64,000 bases of DNA from Malania oleifera (lineage: Eukaryota; Streptophyta; Magnoliopsida; Santalales; Ximeniaceae): NCBI RefSeq assembly GCF_029873635.1, contig NC_080417.1, positions 34,150,214 through 34,214,213 of the forward strand, read 5' to 3'. The notes under the pieces were generated by a model that worked only from the letters and a program-made list of their open reading frames with translations, was not told the DNA's origin and ran no database searches. Of the stretch, positions 22,999 to 35,018 are shown in pieces. Made by a program: the position numbers and the translations under genes. Positions within the stretch are counted from its first letter, which is position 1. Every line of letters begins with the position of its first letter.

Positions 22999-23910
22999 TA
23001 GGGTTGTACACGGTTCGGTGTAGTTTGGTTTTGGCAAAACTGAAAATCGAACCAAATTTTTTGATTTTGGGATTTTCGAACCGAAACCAAAACCGAACCG
23101 AAAATATATGCTCCAATTGAAAACCAAAAATGTGGCGGTTCGGTTGCAATTTTTTAGTTTTAAACCGATTTTTTTTACAAAAAAAAATAACCTTTATTTT
23201 TAGTAATATAGTTCATTGTCTTCTTAGAAATAAAAGCAGAAAATAAAAAATAAAGAAAAAATGTAAAACTTACAGTTACACTGTTACAGGCTTACAACAG
23301 CCAGCACTTAGCACGCAGGTGGTGCTCTCAACTCTAAACTCTGAAGAACTGAAGAGTGAAGACTAGGGACGGGACTACGGGAGCCGAGAGCGAGGCAGAT
23401 CCGGACGAGTGACGACGGACGGTCGACCGAACTGAGTCATAGAGAGCCGAGAAGAGAAGAAGAAAAATAAGGAAGGAGGAGGCGGAGGCGGGAGGCACGC
23501 AGCCACGCACGATGGACAGCACACAAACAGTCAACAGACTGAACAGAGTCACAGATTCACAGGCTCACAGCGAGAACCGAGAGGAGAAGAAGAAAAATGA
23601 GGAAGGAGGAGGAGGAGGAGGCAGAGGCGGGAGGCACGCTGGCCGCTGCGCTCACACGGCGCTCAGTCGCTCACAGAGTCACGTTCAATTGTTGAAGTTC
23701 CCTATAGAGTGTAGACTGTAGAGACATGACTCATGAGGAACAGCTGAACAGAGTAGAGGAAGTGAGGCTTGAGGAAGAAGGAAGAGGAGGAGGCAAGAGG
23801 GGAAACTTGGGAACTGGGAACTGAGAAGGATCGAAGCTCGAAGGCGGCGTGAAATTGAGAAAATAAATAATAAAAAAGTAAAAACTTAAAAGTTAAAACC
23901 CTAAGCACTG

Positions 23911-23955
<45 letters not shown>

Positions 23956-24127
23956 TCGGTTTTTTGATTTTTTTCAGTTCGGTTCCAACAAAAATCGAAA
24001 CCGACACCGAAACCAAATTTTTTTATTTTTGTAAACTGAAACCGAAAATCGAAAAATCGAACTGTTTATGGTTTCGGTCCAGTTTCGGTCCAATTTTTGG
24101 TTTTTCAGTAATTTTTGTGCACCCCTA
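22999..24127. mobile_element. Non-autonomous hAT element
   Basis: 1129 bp flanked by the 8-bp duplication cttatgcc (22991-22998, 24128-24135). Ends are TAGGGTTGTACAC and, on the other side, the inverse of TAGGGGTGCAC. Both subterminal regions are rich in CGGTTCGGTTT-like and ACCGAAACC-like repeats, typical of plant hAT ends. There is no transposase. The centre (about 23290-23760) is G/C- and purine-rich and contains a direct repeat of about 50 bp (23453-23503 and 23582-23640). A (TA)n run lies near 23921-23949. Confidence 0.92.
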
Positions 24128-25557
24128 CTTATGCCAAGAATTTTCTTTGTTGGCCCCAAATCCTTCATAGCAAATGACTTACTCAATTGCTTCTTCAACT
24201 GGTCAATCCTTGAAGCATTCCTGCCAACAATTAGCATGTCATCCACATAAAGCAATAAGAAAATAAAATCATCATCAGAGAATTTTTGAACAAGTACACA
24301 GTGATCTAAAGTTGTCTTCTTGTAACCATGCTCCCCCAAAACAGACTCAAACTTCTTATACCACTGTCTCGGTGCTTGTTTCAAACCATATAGGCTTTTC
24401 TTCAGCTTGCACACATAATCCTCTTTCCCTTTCACTCTGAAACCCTCTAATTGCTTCATATAAATCTCTTCCTCCAAATCACCATGAAGGAAGGTAGTTT
24501 TCACATCCATCTACTCAACTTCCAATTCAAGACTAGCTGCTAAACCGAGTACTGTGCGGATCGATGACATCTGTACGATTGGAGAGAAGATCTCATCAAA
24601 ATCAATACCTTTTCTCTGACCGAACCCTTTGACAACCAATCTAGCTTTGTACCGTGGTCATGAAGAGAACTCATTTGGCTTCTTCTTGTAAATCCACTTG
24701 TTCTCCAAAGCTCTTTTTCCTTTAGGCAGTTTCACTAACTTAAAGGTGTGGTTATCATACAATGACTGCATCTCATCTTGCATAGCCTCAACCCACTATG
24801 TCTTTTGTTCATCTTCCATGGCTTCTGCAAAACACTTGGGCTCTCCCCCGTCAGCCAATAACACATATTGTTCTGCTGAATACTGAGTGGAAGGATGTCG
24901 GTCTCTAACTGACCTCCTGGATGGAATCTCTGGCACTGTCAACTGCTTATCAGTCTCAACATCTCCCTGAACCTGTAAGGGAACATCCATATCACCTCTA
25001 CCCTAGTGGTCATCCTGAACATCATTCTCAACCTGAGATGAAAAATTCTTCAAAGGAACTGGATCCACATCAATCAAACTATCACCCTGTTAAGACATAG
25101 ATTTCTCTACCTTCTCAATATCCTGAATCCTCTGATCTTCTACAAACACGACATCTCTGCTTCTCACAATTTTCTTCTCAACTGGATTATAAAGCTTGTA
25201 TCCAAACTCATCTTGACCGTAGCTAAGGAATATACACTGTTGCATTTTCTCATCAAGTTTGGACCTTTCAGCTTTTGGAATATACACAACTGTTTTGTAC
25301 CCAAAAACATGCAGATGATTATAGGAAACATCTTTACCTATCCAAACTCAGTCTGGCACATCAAACTGTAGAGGAACACAGGGTGTATGATTCAACACAC
25401 GAACAACAGTGCTCAATGCCTCCCCTCAAAAGGATTTTGGCAACCGGGCTTGTGAAAGCAAACATCTCACTCTCTCAAGCAGTGTTCTGTTCGTCCTTTC
25501 TGCTATGCCATTCAATTGAGGAGTTTTCGGAGGAGTCTTTTGATGCCGAATACCTTG
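24128..25557 (-). pseudogene. Copia reverse transcriptase and integrase end fossil
   Basis: The minus strand shows MDVKTTFLHGDLEEEIYM, GLKQAPRQWYKKFE and the LLYVDDMLIVG active-site box. Upstream lies a pol linker (IPSRRSVRDRHPSTQYS near 24900) and the integrase C-terminal part (CIFLSYGQDEFGYKLYNP). Broken in several places. Confidence 0.87.
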
Positions 25558-27260
25558 CTATCTGCAATACTCATCAAATGGACCAGAATACTCTCCACCG
25601 TTGTCTGTCCGGATGCACCTCAGTTTCTTCCCAGTTTGTCTCTCAACTAGGGCTTGAAATTTCTTGAACTCAACCAACATTTGGTCTTTTGACTTCAAGA
25701 TATATACCCACAACTTCCTTGAATGATCATCTATGAAGGTCACAAAGTATCTGGAGCCACCAAGTGTTCTCGTCTTTATAGGGCCACACACATCCGAATG
25801 TACTAAATCAAGTATCTCTAACTTTCTCAAATGAGGGAATTCTTGAAGGAAACTCTGCTCTGCTTCCCTGACAAACAATGAGTACACCTTTTCAGAAGTG
25901 TACTTTTCAGTCCACATAATAGACTTTTCTTCCCCAATAGAGCTAATCGTTTCTCACTCATATGAGCCAGTCTCTTGTGCCACAACTCTGTTGTACCATT
26001 ATCCTTCATCGCATTAACTATGTTGTTGGAGATCTTTGCTTGCAGAATGTACAATGCAGAGTGCTTCATGCCACGAGCCACAACCATAGCACCCTTGGTG
26101 AGCTTCCACTGGCCATCACTGAAAGTGCTGCAGTACCCTTTGTCATCAAGTTTACCTGCAGAAATCAAATTCAAACGAATGTCAGGAATAGGCTTCACAT
26201 CTCTAAGAACTAAACTCATGCCATTATTTGTCTTCAGATACACATCCTCAATTCCAATGACTTTAACCAAGCCATCATTTCCCATCTTTACTGTTCCAAA
26301 GTCACCAGATCTATAGGATGTAAAGAGATCCTTTCGAGATGTAGCATGAATGGAGGCACCACTATCAATCACCCAACTAGTCTCATGATATGCAATATTT
26401 ATCATCTCATCATCATAAACAATGAGGAATTCTGCAGGAGTGGTAGTAGCAACTCTATCATCACCATCTTTGTCATCTCTATTCTTCGTTCCCTTCCCTT
26501 TCTCATTCTTGTTTTCTCTCTTCAATAGCTTGCAATATTTCTTGATGTGTCCCTTTTTCCCGCAATAATGACACTCAACATTTGCAAACTTGTTGGACTT
26601 GCTTCTACTGTTATCTCTATTTTTCAAACCTCTGCTCTTACTTCTCCCCTTCTTTTCTGTAACCAAGATCTTTGACTGTGAAGAGGACCCTTGTGTTTTT
26701 CTTCTCATCTCTTCATTTAGCAAACAACTCTTGGCTATATCCATTGTGATTACACCTTTTGGAGCGGAGTTAGACAATGAAGTTCTGAGCATCTCCCACG
26801 AGTCCGGTAATGAACCAAGCAACCATAACCCTTGTATCTCATCATCAAACTTAATACTCATTCCAGCCAACTGATTAATAATTCCTTGGAATGTATTCAG
26901 GTGATCGGATAAAGGAGTCCCGTCTTGGTACCTCAAAGCCATCATTTGTTTAATCAGAAACAACTTATTATTTCCAGTCTTTCTAGCATATAACTATTCA
27001 AGCTTATTCCATAGAGAACGTGCATTTTTTTGTCCATTAATATGGTTCAAAACATTATCATTTACCCATTGCCTGATATACCCACATACTTATCGATGTA
27101 ACAAAGTCCATTCCACATCAGACCTTTTTTCTAGTTTTTCAGCACTAAATACCGGTAGGTAATAATCTTTCACGTAAAGAAGATCCTCCATTTTTCCTTT
27201 CCATATGTGATAATTTAAACCATTGAGATTAATCATTCTACTAGTATTTGCTTCCATAAC
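25558..27260 (-). pseudogene. Copia gag, protease and integrase core fossil
   Basis: Minus strand, in order: a gag N-terminus near 27255 (LNGLNYHIWKGKMEDLLYVK), the UBN2-type gag region, a CCHC zinc knuckle (CHYCGKKGHIKKYC), the protease site (WVIDSGASIHATS), the pre-integrase finger (LWHKRLAHMSEKRL, CTHCLSGKQ) and the integrase core (DLVHSDVCGPIKT, YFVTFIDDHSRKLWVY, IRTDNGGEYSG). One 378-residue stretch is open. The whole is not. Confidence 0.9.
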
Positions 27261-27290
27261 TCAAACTACCAACTTGACAATCTGTTAACC

Positions 27291-27304
27291 GGGCTCTGAT
27301 ACCA
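27291..27304 (-). other. Primer-binding site (initiator-Met tRNA)
   Basis: The plus strand reads gggctctgatacca. The minus strand TGGTATCAGAGCCC is the initiator-Met site, three bases inside the 5' LTR. Confidence 0.9.
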
Positions 27305-27307
27305 CTT

Positions 27308-27976
27308 TGTTGGGAGAGATATCAATAAACAACCACAGCGGAATAATTCTTCTCCCTATATGTAAGAAAATATAGTGTATCTCTTCTTTTATATGTGCTG
27401 GAAATAATAAGAAAAATAATCAATCACACCAAGCCACAAGAACACAAGCAATTTTTTACGTGGAAAACTTCCCCAGTGCGAGGAAGAAAAATCACGGGAG
27501 CTAATCCAGTTAAAATCTCCACTACCAATCAAATAATGAGTACACAAAATCTTTTCTAATCATAATTAGAGGATACAAATATCTCTTATCAAGATATCAA
27601 CAATCTTAGCAAATACAAAGAGAATTGGAGAGAATATACCAAATTCGCGGTTACTATTTATGGAAAAAAACCCCAACTCCCCGAGCTTCAAATTCGATCT
27701 CCACCGTTCAGATTGTAGCTCCTTGAGTCGTGAACCTCTCCTCCGAAGTTAAGCTCAATTGGACCACAGACGAAACAGGATCGGAGTCTTGATGAAATTT
27801 GGGCAACATGAGAAAAATCACATTTTTCTCTCTTTCTTTTGAGAAGTAACGGCTCCTCTCTTCTCCCCTCTCTTTTTATAACTTCTTTTAGGTTTTTCAA
27901 ACTAGAATGGTTGGGCTTTGGGCTTTTAATAAATCCCACTTGGGCTTTCCTCCACATGGAAGGAAATGACCCAACA
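27308..27976 (-). repeat. 5' LTR of the 21.5-28.0 kb Copia element
   Basis: 669 bp, TGTTGGG...CCCAACA on the plus strand. It matches 21479-22123, with extra bases near 27371-27400. Confidence 0.93.
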
Positions 27977-28002
27977 CTTATATGTGCGTTAAGGATGGGT
28001 AT

Positions 28003-28245
28003 TGTAACGCCCCAACCTAGGTCTATCAGGAAGTACTGCATCTCTCCTCCTCCACCTGGATCAGACAATAGGGAACGGGTCTTATCGGACTAATGACTAA
28101 CTCCATAGACCAACACATGTCATTTTCAGTATGTTTTGTCATCACTCACACACTTCCTGATAAAACATTCCAAAAGATAATCATCTCAAGATTATTACAA
28201 GTCAAACACGCTTAACCATAGAGTTCTTATAGAAAAGTTTCCGAA
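28003..28245. mobile_element. LTR-like fragment, unresolved
   Basis: The stretch starts TGTAACGCCCCAACC, as many long plant LTRs do, but no matching end or duplication was found before the AT-rich sequence that follows. Recognition rests on this terminus alone. Confidence 0.3.
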
Positions 28246-28710
28246 AAGAAATGTGGTTATGGTTTGATTAAACAAACCATTAATCAAATCAAAATTTTAG
28301 TTTGCTAAAAAATGTGAATCAAAATTGAACTATTTAAAATAGTTAATCAAAATTCGATTAACTGATTTTTAGACTCATATCCAATGGTTAACCAAACCAA
28401 ACTATTATGTATAATTTAAAATTTTAAGGTCACTACAAATAGTATTTTTTTTTTCCAAAATAATTCATAGGTAAATTTAAAATATTCAAAATAAAAATTT
28501 TAAGCATGATTCTTCGATCAATAAATATTTTTAATTTATATTATTAGTTCTTTTGGTTAATTGTGGTCATGAAATAGGCCAAATGAAATTGAACCGATAA
28601 TCAAAAAAATTAAAACTCCGAACTAAAATCAAACTGAAAAAATGATTAATTATTTTTTCAATTAGATTTGATTTGGTTTGATTTTTTATTTTTCTTACTC
28701 ACCCTAACTT
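28246..28710. mobile_element. Possible non-autonomous hAT relic
   Basis: Repeated tggtttgattaa and aatcaaatcaaa-like subterminal sequence, and a right edge ending cttactcaccctaa, resemble plant hAT ends (inverse TTAGGGTGAG). No matching left terminus or 8-bp duplication was found. From 28711 to 29018 I see only AT-rich sequence. Confidence 0.35.
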
Positions 28711-29018
28711 GCCTACATGTTTACATACATATATTCTATACAATTACATATATATTAGTTATTTTATTAATAAAAATATTTTTTTAATTTTAAAAATAGG
28801 ATAAAATATTCCTAAAAGGAAAGTAAGCTTAATCAAAATTAAACAAAATTATATTTAATAAAATCGCTACTTTCTATGATTTTTAAGTTTTTTTAAAGGG
28901 AAAGATACTTATAGCGCTTTTATTTTTCCCCAGGCTTATATTTAATGTGATCAGCACTTTCAATCTCTTGGCATTATGACATTTTAATCTTAAAAACTGT
29001 AAGAAAAGGGCGCCCCGG

Positions 29019-29092
29019 GCTGGAATAGCTCAGTTGGCTAGAGCGTGTGGCTGTTAACCACAAGGTCGGAGGTTCAAGCCCTCCTTCTAGCG
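29019..29092 (+). tRNA. tRNA-Asn (GUU)
   Basis: 74 nt with full cloverleaf. The acceptor GCTGGAA pairs with TTCTAGC (one G-T pair) and the discriminator is G. The D-arm region is TAGCTCAGTTGGCTAGAGC, the anticodon arm is TGTGG-CTGTTAA-CCACA with GTT at 29053-29055, and the T arm is GGAGG-TTCAAGC-CCTCC. A pol III T5 terminator lies at 29116-29120. It is identical over all 74 bases to the minus-strand copy at 40466-40539 and matches nuclear plant tRNA-Asn, with no intron. Confidence 0.95.
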
Positions 29093-29129
29093 AATGGCTA
29101 ATTTACTGAATAGATTTTTATGCAAGCAC

Positions 29130-29163
29130 AGCCCTCCTTCCAGCGAGTGGCTATTTTTACTAA
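29130..29163 (+). repeat. Duplicated tRNA-Asn 3' tail
   Basis: The stretch 'agccctccttccagcgagtg' with its following bases repeats 29077-29110 (tRNA 3' end plus flank) with a few changes. It looks like a local duplication of the tRNA end and its trailer. It has no full tRNA fold. Confidence 0.7.
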
Positions 29164-30354
29164 AGGAAAATTATTTTTATCTAACAAAATAATTTTAATT
29201 TTACTTTTAAATGTATTTTCAAAGTTCCCTTGTATATTTTTAAGATAAAAACTTATAATAAACAAGTACAGGGTTAGTAAGCAACTTAATTGCAATTCAA
29301 ATACAAGGCATAAAGAGCAATTTGTGAGGAAAAATAGAGAATTCTTATTGTAATTCAGAGTGAATCAAAAGTTTGGGAAAATTACTAAAGAATTGAAGAT
29401 TTACAAAATTTAGATGTTTTGAAATTTCAAAAGTTAGAATTTGAGATTGCAGAATTGTAGACAGAATCAAAGTGGAGCTGAAGAACTGACATTGGACTTA
29501 ATGTTGAAGGAGTTGAAGATTGAGGTTGGTTTCATTTATGTTTTTTGTGATCAATTTCATAAATCCAGTGACTTGAAATAAATGTGATATGAAATTAATA
29601 CGGTATTTTGACTTGTTGACCCGATCAAGTGGATTGGATCCGATTTGTTAACCCAACCCGTTGGACTAGGTTCAATCCATTGACCCATCATACGGATCCA
29701 ATCTAAAAGCCCAAGACTCGGGCCCAATTTGGACTTAGGTCCACTATTCAATTCCATTTAATCAGACCAAAACCCCAATTGGGCTCGAGAGAGTTTAGTC
29801 GATCATATCCAAGTCCATAGGCTCATTGCCACGTCAATAATCCCTATCATTTGTCCTGAACCACTAAGGAGATGTCACTTGGTAGGGTGACATTAGCATG
29901 ACATCACCCTGTTATGTTAAATTAAAAAAAAAAAGTGAATAGAAGGTGCCACATGTCACCACTCTAGGTGGACACGTGGCCCATTGAATTGAACCAATTG
30001 ACTCGATTCAAACTGACTGAACTAAAAAGAAGTGGGCCAACATTTTCAAGCTCCAAAATTCAAACATGCAAATCAATAAATAAACATGTGAGAAATGTGA
30101 GAAATTGAGTTAAATAGTGATTGATATATTTAGTGTTGATTGGCTAATCAACATTAAGGTGATTGGTTCCCTAAGCCTATAAATAAAGACTTTCTAAGGG
30201 CGAGAAGACACACAGAGACAGACAATCGAGTCTCACACACAATCATAGAGAGACAAGGCATAGAGAGCAATTTTTCAAGAAAAATAAAGAATTTTGATTG
30301 CAATTCAGAGTGAATCAATTAAACCTATTGACTCGATTCAGATTGACTGAATCA
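29164..30354. other. Repeat-derived intergenic sequence, unclassified
   Basis: Two similar ~68-bp blocks in direct orientation (29303-29371 and 30253-30321, beginning acaaggcat and ending cagagtgaatca) lie 950 bp apart. A TATA-like cctataaataaagac is at 30175-30189 just before the second block, so this may be a promoter and leader of an old LTR element. No ends, duplication or coding sequence were found. Confidence 0.4.
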
Positions 30355-30789
30355 ATTCTGATTTGCTATAATTACCATTTGAAATTAAACTATATAATTT
30401 ATTACGTAATTAATACTATAACTCGTACTTTACATAATTTTGTAACTGTTAACACATCCTTTCAAATATATATGTAATTATGCAATCATAAACATACTCA
30501 ATTGATTCGATTCAACTAGATTAACCAATTAATATGAAGACATGCATGTACATAATTTACGTAATTACATACACATTTTTTAATAGAATAATACATCGAA
30601 TAACCTTCAAAGATGACGGTAAGTTGTAACAATGATAATGTTTCAAGATAGTAATAAATTTTAGTTGGTATTCAGTAATTGATTTCATATGCTTTAAAAT
30701 TAAATTGGTAAATGGTTTGACCCACCCATGTCTAAATGGGTATGAATCATAAATGGGTCAAATATTTTACCTAGATGGTTCATAAATGA
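30355..30789. repeat. Left arm of a long inverted repeat
   Basis: This segment is the reverse complement of about 35900-36345, at roughly 85-90% by eye (shared blocks include attaccatttgaaattaaac and the facing 'cccatt...gggtc' stretches). The arm originally continued into 35673-35705, because a SIRE-like LTR later inserted at 30790 with duplication aatga. Confidence 0.8.
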
Positions 30790-33700
30790 TGTTTACTTTT
30801 TGAGTTTGATCTCTGTTTTGATACTGACAAAATACTTAAAACTAATGTGTGTGCCTAGTACTTGAATTTGTCATTAATTTCGAACACATACATAAGAGAG
30901 GATTGATGGAGGCTAGAAAAGACTTAAAACACATACTCCTGGCGCACTCCATAGAAGACGAAAAAGCAAAAAGACAAGAAGACATTTGTTCTTATTGTAA
31001 TGGATTTTGTTTTGTATTTGGTATGTAATAATGCATGACATGCATGGTATGAATGAAAGTTTAGTGATGACTGTAGATGGATCGTAGGGAAATCAAAAGA
31101 CCATAGAAAAGACTTTGTTTGACCGAGTCGACAGTCGCCAGGTTTTTAAGTTTAATTAAAAAGCCTAGGTTATAGACTAACCATAGATCTCCAAGCACTT
31201 TATGGCAAATCCCCCATAACTCAAAAATTATAAATATGTGAATAGAGGAAAATTCCAATAAAAAATAGGACCTAAATCTTACTTTCAAAGGGCTTCGACA
31301 AACCGGCCATATGGAGTTATAAATGGCCCGGTCGACCGAACTGGTAGAAAGTCAACATGTTGACTGAGGCCTGGGCGACCAGACAGAAATTGAACTAAAC
31401 GTCCACGGTTGATCGTACCCTAAAGCTTACTTTTTCTACCATCCCCGAGTGTCCGAACCTGTAGTTCAAAACACCCTAGGCAACTAAATTGGGAGGTTTG
31501 GCAACGCAAATCGTAGGTTAGGCGCCCGAACCTACGAAGGTTGGGAAATCACCGTGGCTTCAACCAACTGAACTCACAGTCACCCAAACCCAAAAGCAAG
31601 CTTGTGTCTGCTTATGCAATCAGCCCTAAGGACCGAGCGACCGAACCTCTCGAGTTCACACATTTTTACAACGGTAATTAAGGTTAAATTTTAATTAAAT
31701 ATTCTTCAAAATCCCTAATATATCCCAAGTGGTCATATTTTTCCCCAAGTTTATGTATACCCCCTCATTACTCAGATTTTAATAAAGCTTAGATTAGAAA
31801 ATCCTCCCAAATATTTTTTGGCCTTAAAATTTTTATGGTCTCTTATACACATTCCATTCAATTTTTATTAAGAGAGCATTCCCTTTGGGTATTGATTTTT
31901 TCATATTAAAAACATCTACTCTCTCATATATTTCATTTTAAAATTCTTTGAGAGTTGATTTTAAGTTTTCTCTCCATTAGTTTTATTGATAAATTTTCTT
32001 GGAAAAAACTTGCCTTAGCTTGAGAATCTTGCACATCTATTGCAAGATTCCAAACGCTCACTTGTCTTTATTGCAAAAATAGTTTTAAACTTAAAACCCT
32101 AAATCTCCATAACTTTATTTTTCAAGAATATATCTAGGAGATATCATTTGGGGGTTTTTGAGATCTTTGAAAAGCATATATTTCAGACTTTGTTTTTTTT
32201 TTTTTTATTTATCAAAAATCATATTAGTTTATTGTTGGGCAAAAATTATTTGAAAGCTAATATCCTAATTTCTCTTATTATTATTTGAGATTTTTTTTGG
32301 GGACAAAATTTATATTAGGATTGAATATTTGAAGTGCTTATCATATACATTATTTTCAAAGATAACAAAATCATTTTGAAAAATACACATACTCACATTG
32401 AGCTTTAATTTATATCATACGTGGGTGCATTGTGCTTTAATTGTTGTACATATCTGTTTAGTGTAAGAAGCATCTATATTGTATACAAAATTATTGATTA
32501 TCTATTGTATTCCCTACGTGTGGTCGGAAGAGGGAGACTAGCCTTGTGAATAGCCCCGAATTGCTCAGACTCGGTTAGGAGAGCACCAGACTGGTTCAGA
32601 CCCAGTTAAGAGAACTAAGTGCACCATCCTATCAAGATGTTGTAAAGGTTGGGATCAACCCTGTAACGACCCGACCCTTAAACTCGGGTCCAGCGCATTA
32701 TACCTGATAAAATCCCTGATAATTCATAATCCATAATATACGCAGTGGAAAACATAACCACAGTCTCCACATAACATAATACCAGAGTTTACTAATTCTA
32801 ACTACCAACTATAATAAATTAATTATTCACCAGTATTCAAATATATACATGTCTCCAAAACATTATCCACTAATGCCAGTAAGTTTCACAATTATCCTTT
32901 CATAACTGATTTAAAACATAAAAACATAAAACATAAAATATACATATCAGAATTAACATAAAAATATACCCTTTTTCTTATATCTTAAAAAAATGTTATA
33001 AAATCTCGAGCTCTCAAAGTTCGATCTTGAGAAATCCTGAAAAAAATGAATTCATATTTGGGTGAGACACATCTCAGTAAGGGAAGAAACAATATATTAA
33101 ACTCAGCGTGTGACCATCATGAGATTATACATATCATTTTATAATATTTGCAAATCATTAACATAATTTCCTGAAACCATTTTCTGATCCTAATTAAACA
33201 CATACAAATGTTTAACCCACGAGATTACCCAAGGATAGGGATGATTACCCGCCCATACAAGTAGCACCCCTTTGCTCTGATACTTAGGTAACCCTAAGGT
33301 CACAATTAAAACATAGCAGAGCACTCACCTTACTCAGTAAGCCCTTAAGTGTTAAATTGATCTTGTACTCACACATTCAACAATAGTTTATCGGCAAAGG
33401 CCCTAAGGATAGGGAATTCTACCCGCCCATACAAGTAGGTTCCCTCTGCCCTAGTGCATTATGCAGCTACTGTCACATCTGAAGCTACTAGTGCACTCAC
33501 CTTACTCAGCAAGCCCTCAGGCGAAGAGTATACCTCTCCCAATCGTAACATGTTCTACGTACATACATACTTCTAATATCATAATACATCATTCTTTTCG
33601 ATCATTATACATTCATGCACATTCATTCCTGTTCATAACTTAACTTTGCATTTCGTTTCACTTTAAGTGTCTCTTGCCCATTTACATCATTGACCTTTGT

Positions 33701-34969
33701 CGTTTCATTTCATTGTCATTTCATTGCATAACATTTCATTTCATTACTTCGTACTACAGCTGGTCTTTAGCCATCATCAGTTAGTCTACGTAGAAACGTG
33801 CTAGATCTGCTAACATAGCTCCTTTTAGCTGTCATCAGTTAGTCTACACAGAAGTGTACTAGATATGTTAACATGACTTTCTTTCAACTGTCTTACATTT
33901 ACATGGTTGTATTTAATATACACAGACAACATTGTCTATATCATATTTTATTCTCATTGCTTTACTTACTTAGTCTGCATCTCATACATTTAACATATAT
34001 TTGCACAGAATCTCATGTCACACAATTTAGCAATAAAATTCACACACTACCTGTAAAATAAGCCAACCAACATTTAATGTTTATATACTGAAAATACCTT
34101 TCATTTCTTACTTAATTATCCTGAAAGTATTTCCCACTTTCATCAGTTCATTTTCGCATATACATATCTAATAAACAGCCCTAAACTCGAAAAAATATAA
34201 TTTAAACAGTTGGCATTTTACCCGTACTGAAACATATACACGTACATATAACACAGTTTATTTTTCTATTAAATTCATAAAAATTTTGATTTAATATATA
34301 TTTTTTCCCTTACCTGATTTCTTGAACTACGCCAGCAAGGACTCCGAAAAATACCTGCGGCGCTCACCCAGACCCTAAATAAAAAATTCATAACTCCAAT
34401 AAATTATTCCTGAATAAAATATTATTTAAATATTTCTTAGGACTATAATTCCTAAATAAATAAATATACCCTTAAATTTATCCAAATTGTCAAATTTCCC
34501 AAATCTCACTCTCGCTTTGGAGTAGGATTTAGAAAACCCAAATTGAAAAATTACCTTCGTCAAAATGACAACAACGACGATTAATACCCCGTGGTGGTGC
34601 CTGATCGTCGATTCAACATCAGATTTAACCAGAAATTGAGAAATTGGGAAAAAATTACATTTCCCTAGGAGTAGTACCTAAGTCGTTCCCACGACAAATC
34701 CGCTCTGGTAGAAATGTCGGTAGCTGAGTTAGGAACCCAATGGCACCTTCCGTTTTCCGATCGGTTGAATATTCATCGAAAAATGAGGAAAGAGAGAGAA
34801 GCGAAGACGAAGGAGTGGATGGCGCAGGAAATAATTTCAGGGGGGGTGTCTTAGATTCCTTCTGCAGACTTCTTCTTCTTTCTTCTTCTTCTTCTTCTTC
34901 CTTCTTTCTACTTTACATATATTTATATATATTTATTACTTTAACTTATACTAATCTTATATATATCTT

Positions 34970-35018
<49 letters not shown>

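Larger units (their letters stand above)
21479..27976 (-). mobile_element. Copia LTR retrotransposon (Tork-like), minus strand, with a hAT insertion
   Basis: Two-LTR element with target duplication cttat (21474-21478, 27977-27981). Read on the minus strand: 5' LTR at 27308-27976, initiator-Met primer site at 27291-27304, gag with zinc knuckle, protease, integrase, reverse transcriptase, RNase H, purine tract at 22124-22138, 3' LTR at 21479-22123. A 1.1-kb non-autonomous hAT lies in the reverse transcriptase region. The frames are broken in several places. LTR similarity by eye is about 95% apart from a ~24-bp length difference, so it is moderately young. Confidence 0.93.

Noticed and set aside
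23334-24016. Reading frames inside the non-autonomous hAT element
   Set aside because: Low-complexity Ser-, Gly- and Glu-rich text from GA-rich repeats. No transposase motif and no homologue recognised.
33461-34061. Small plus-strand reading frames in the 32.6-35.2 kb region
   Set aside because: They fall inside a solo LTR leader and have no domain or conservation I can see.
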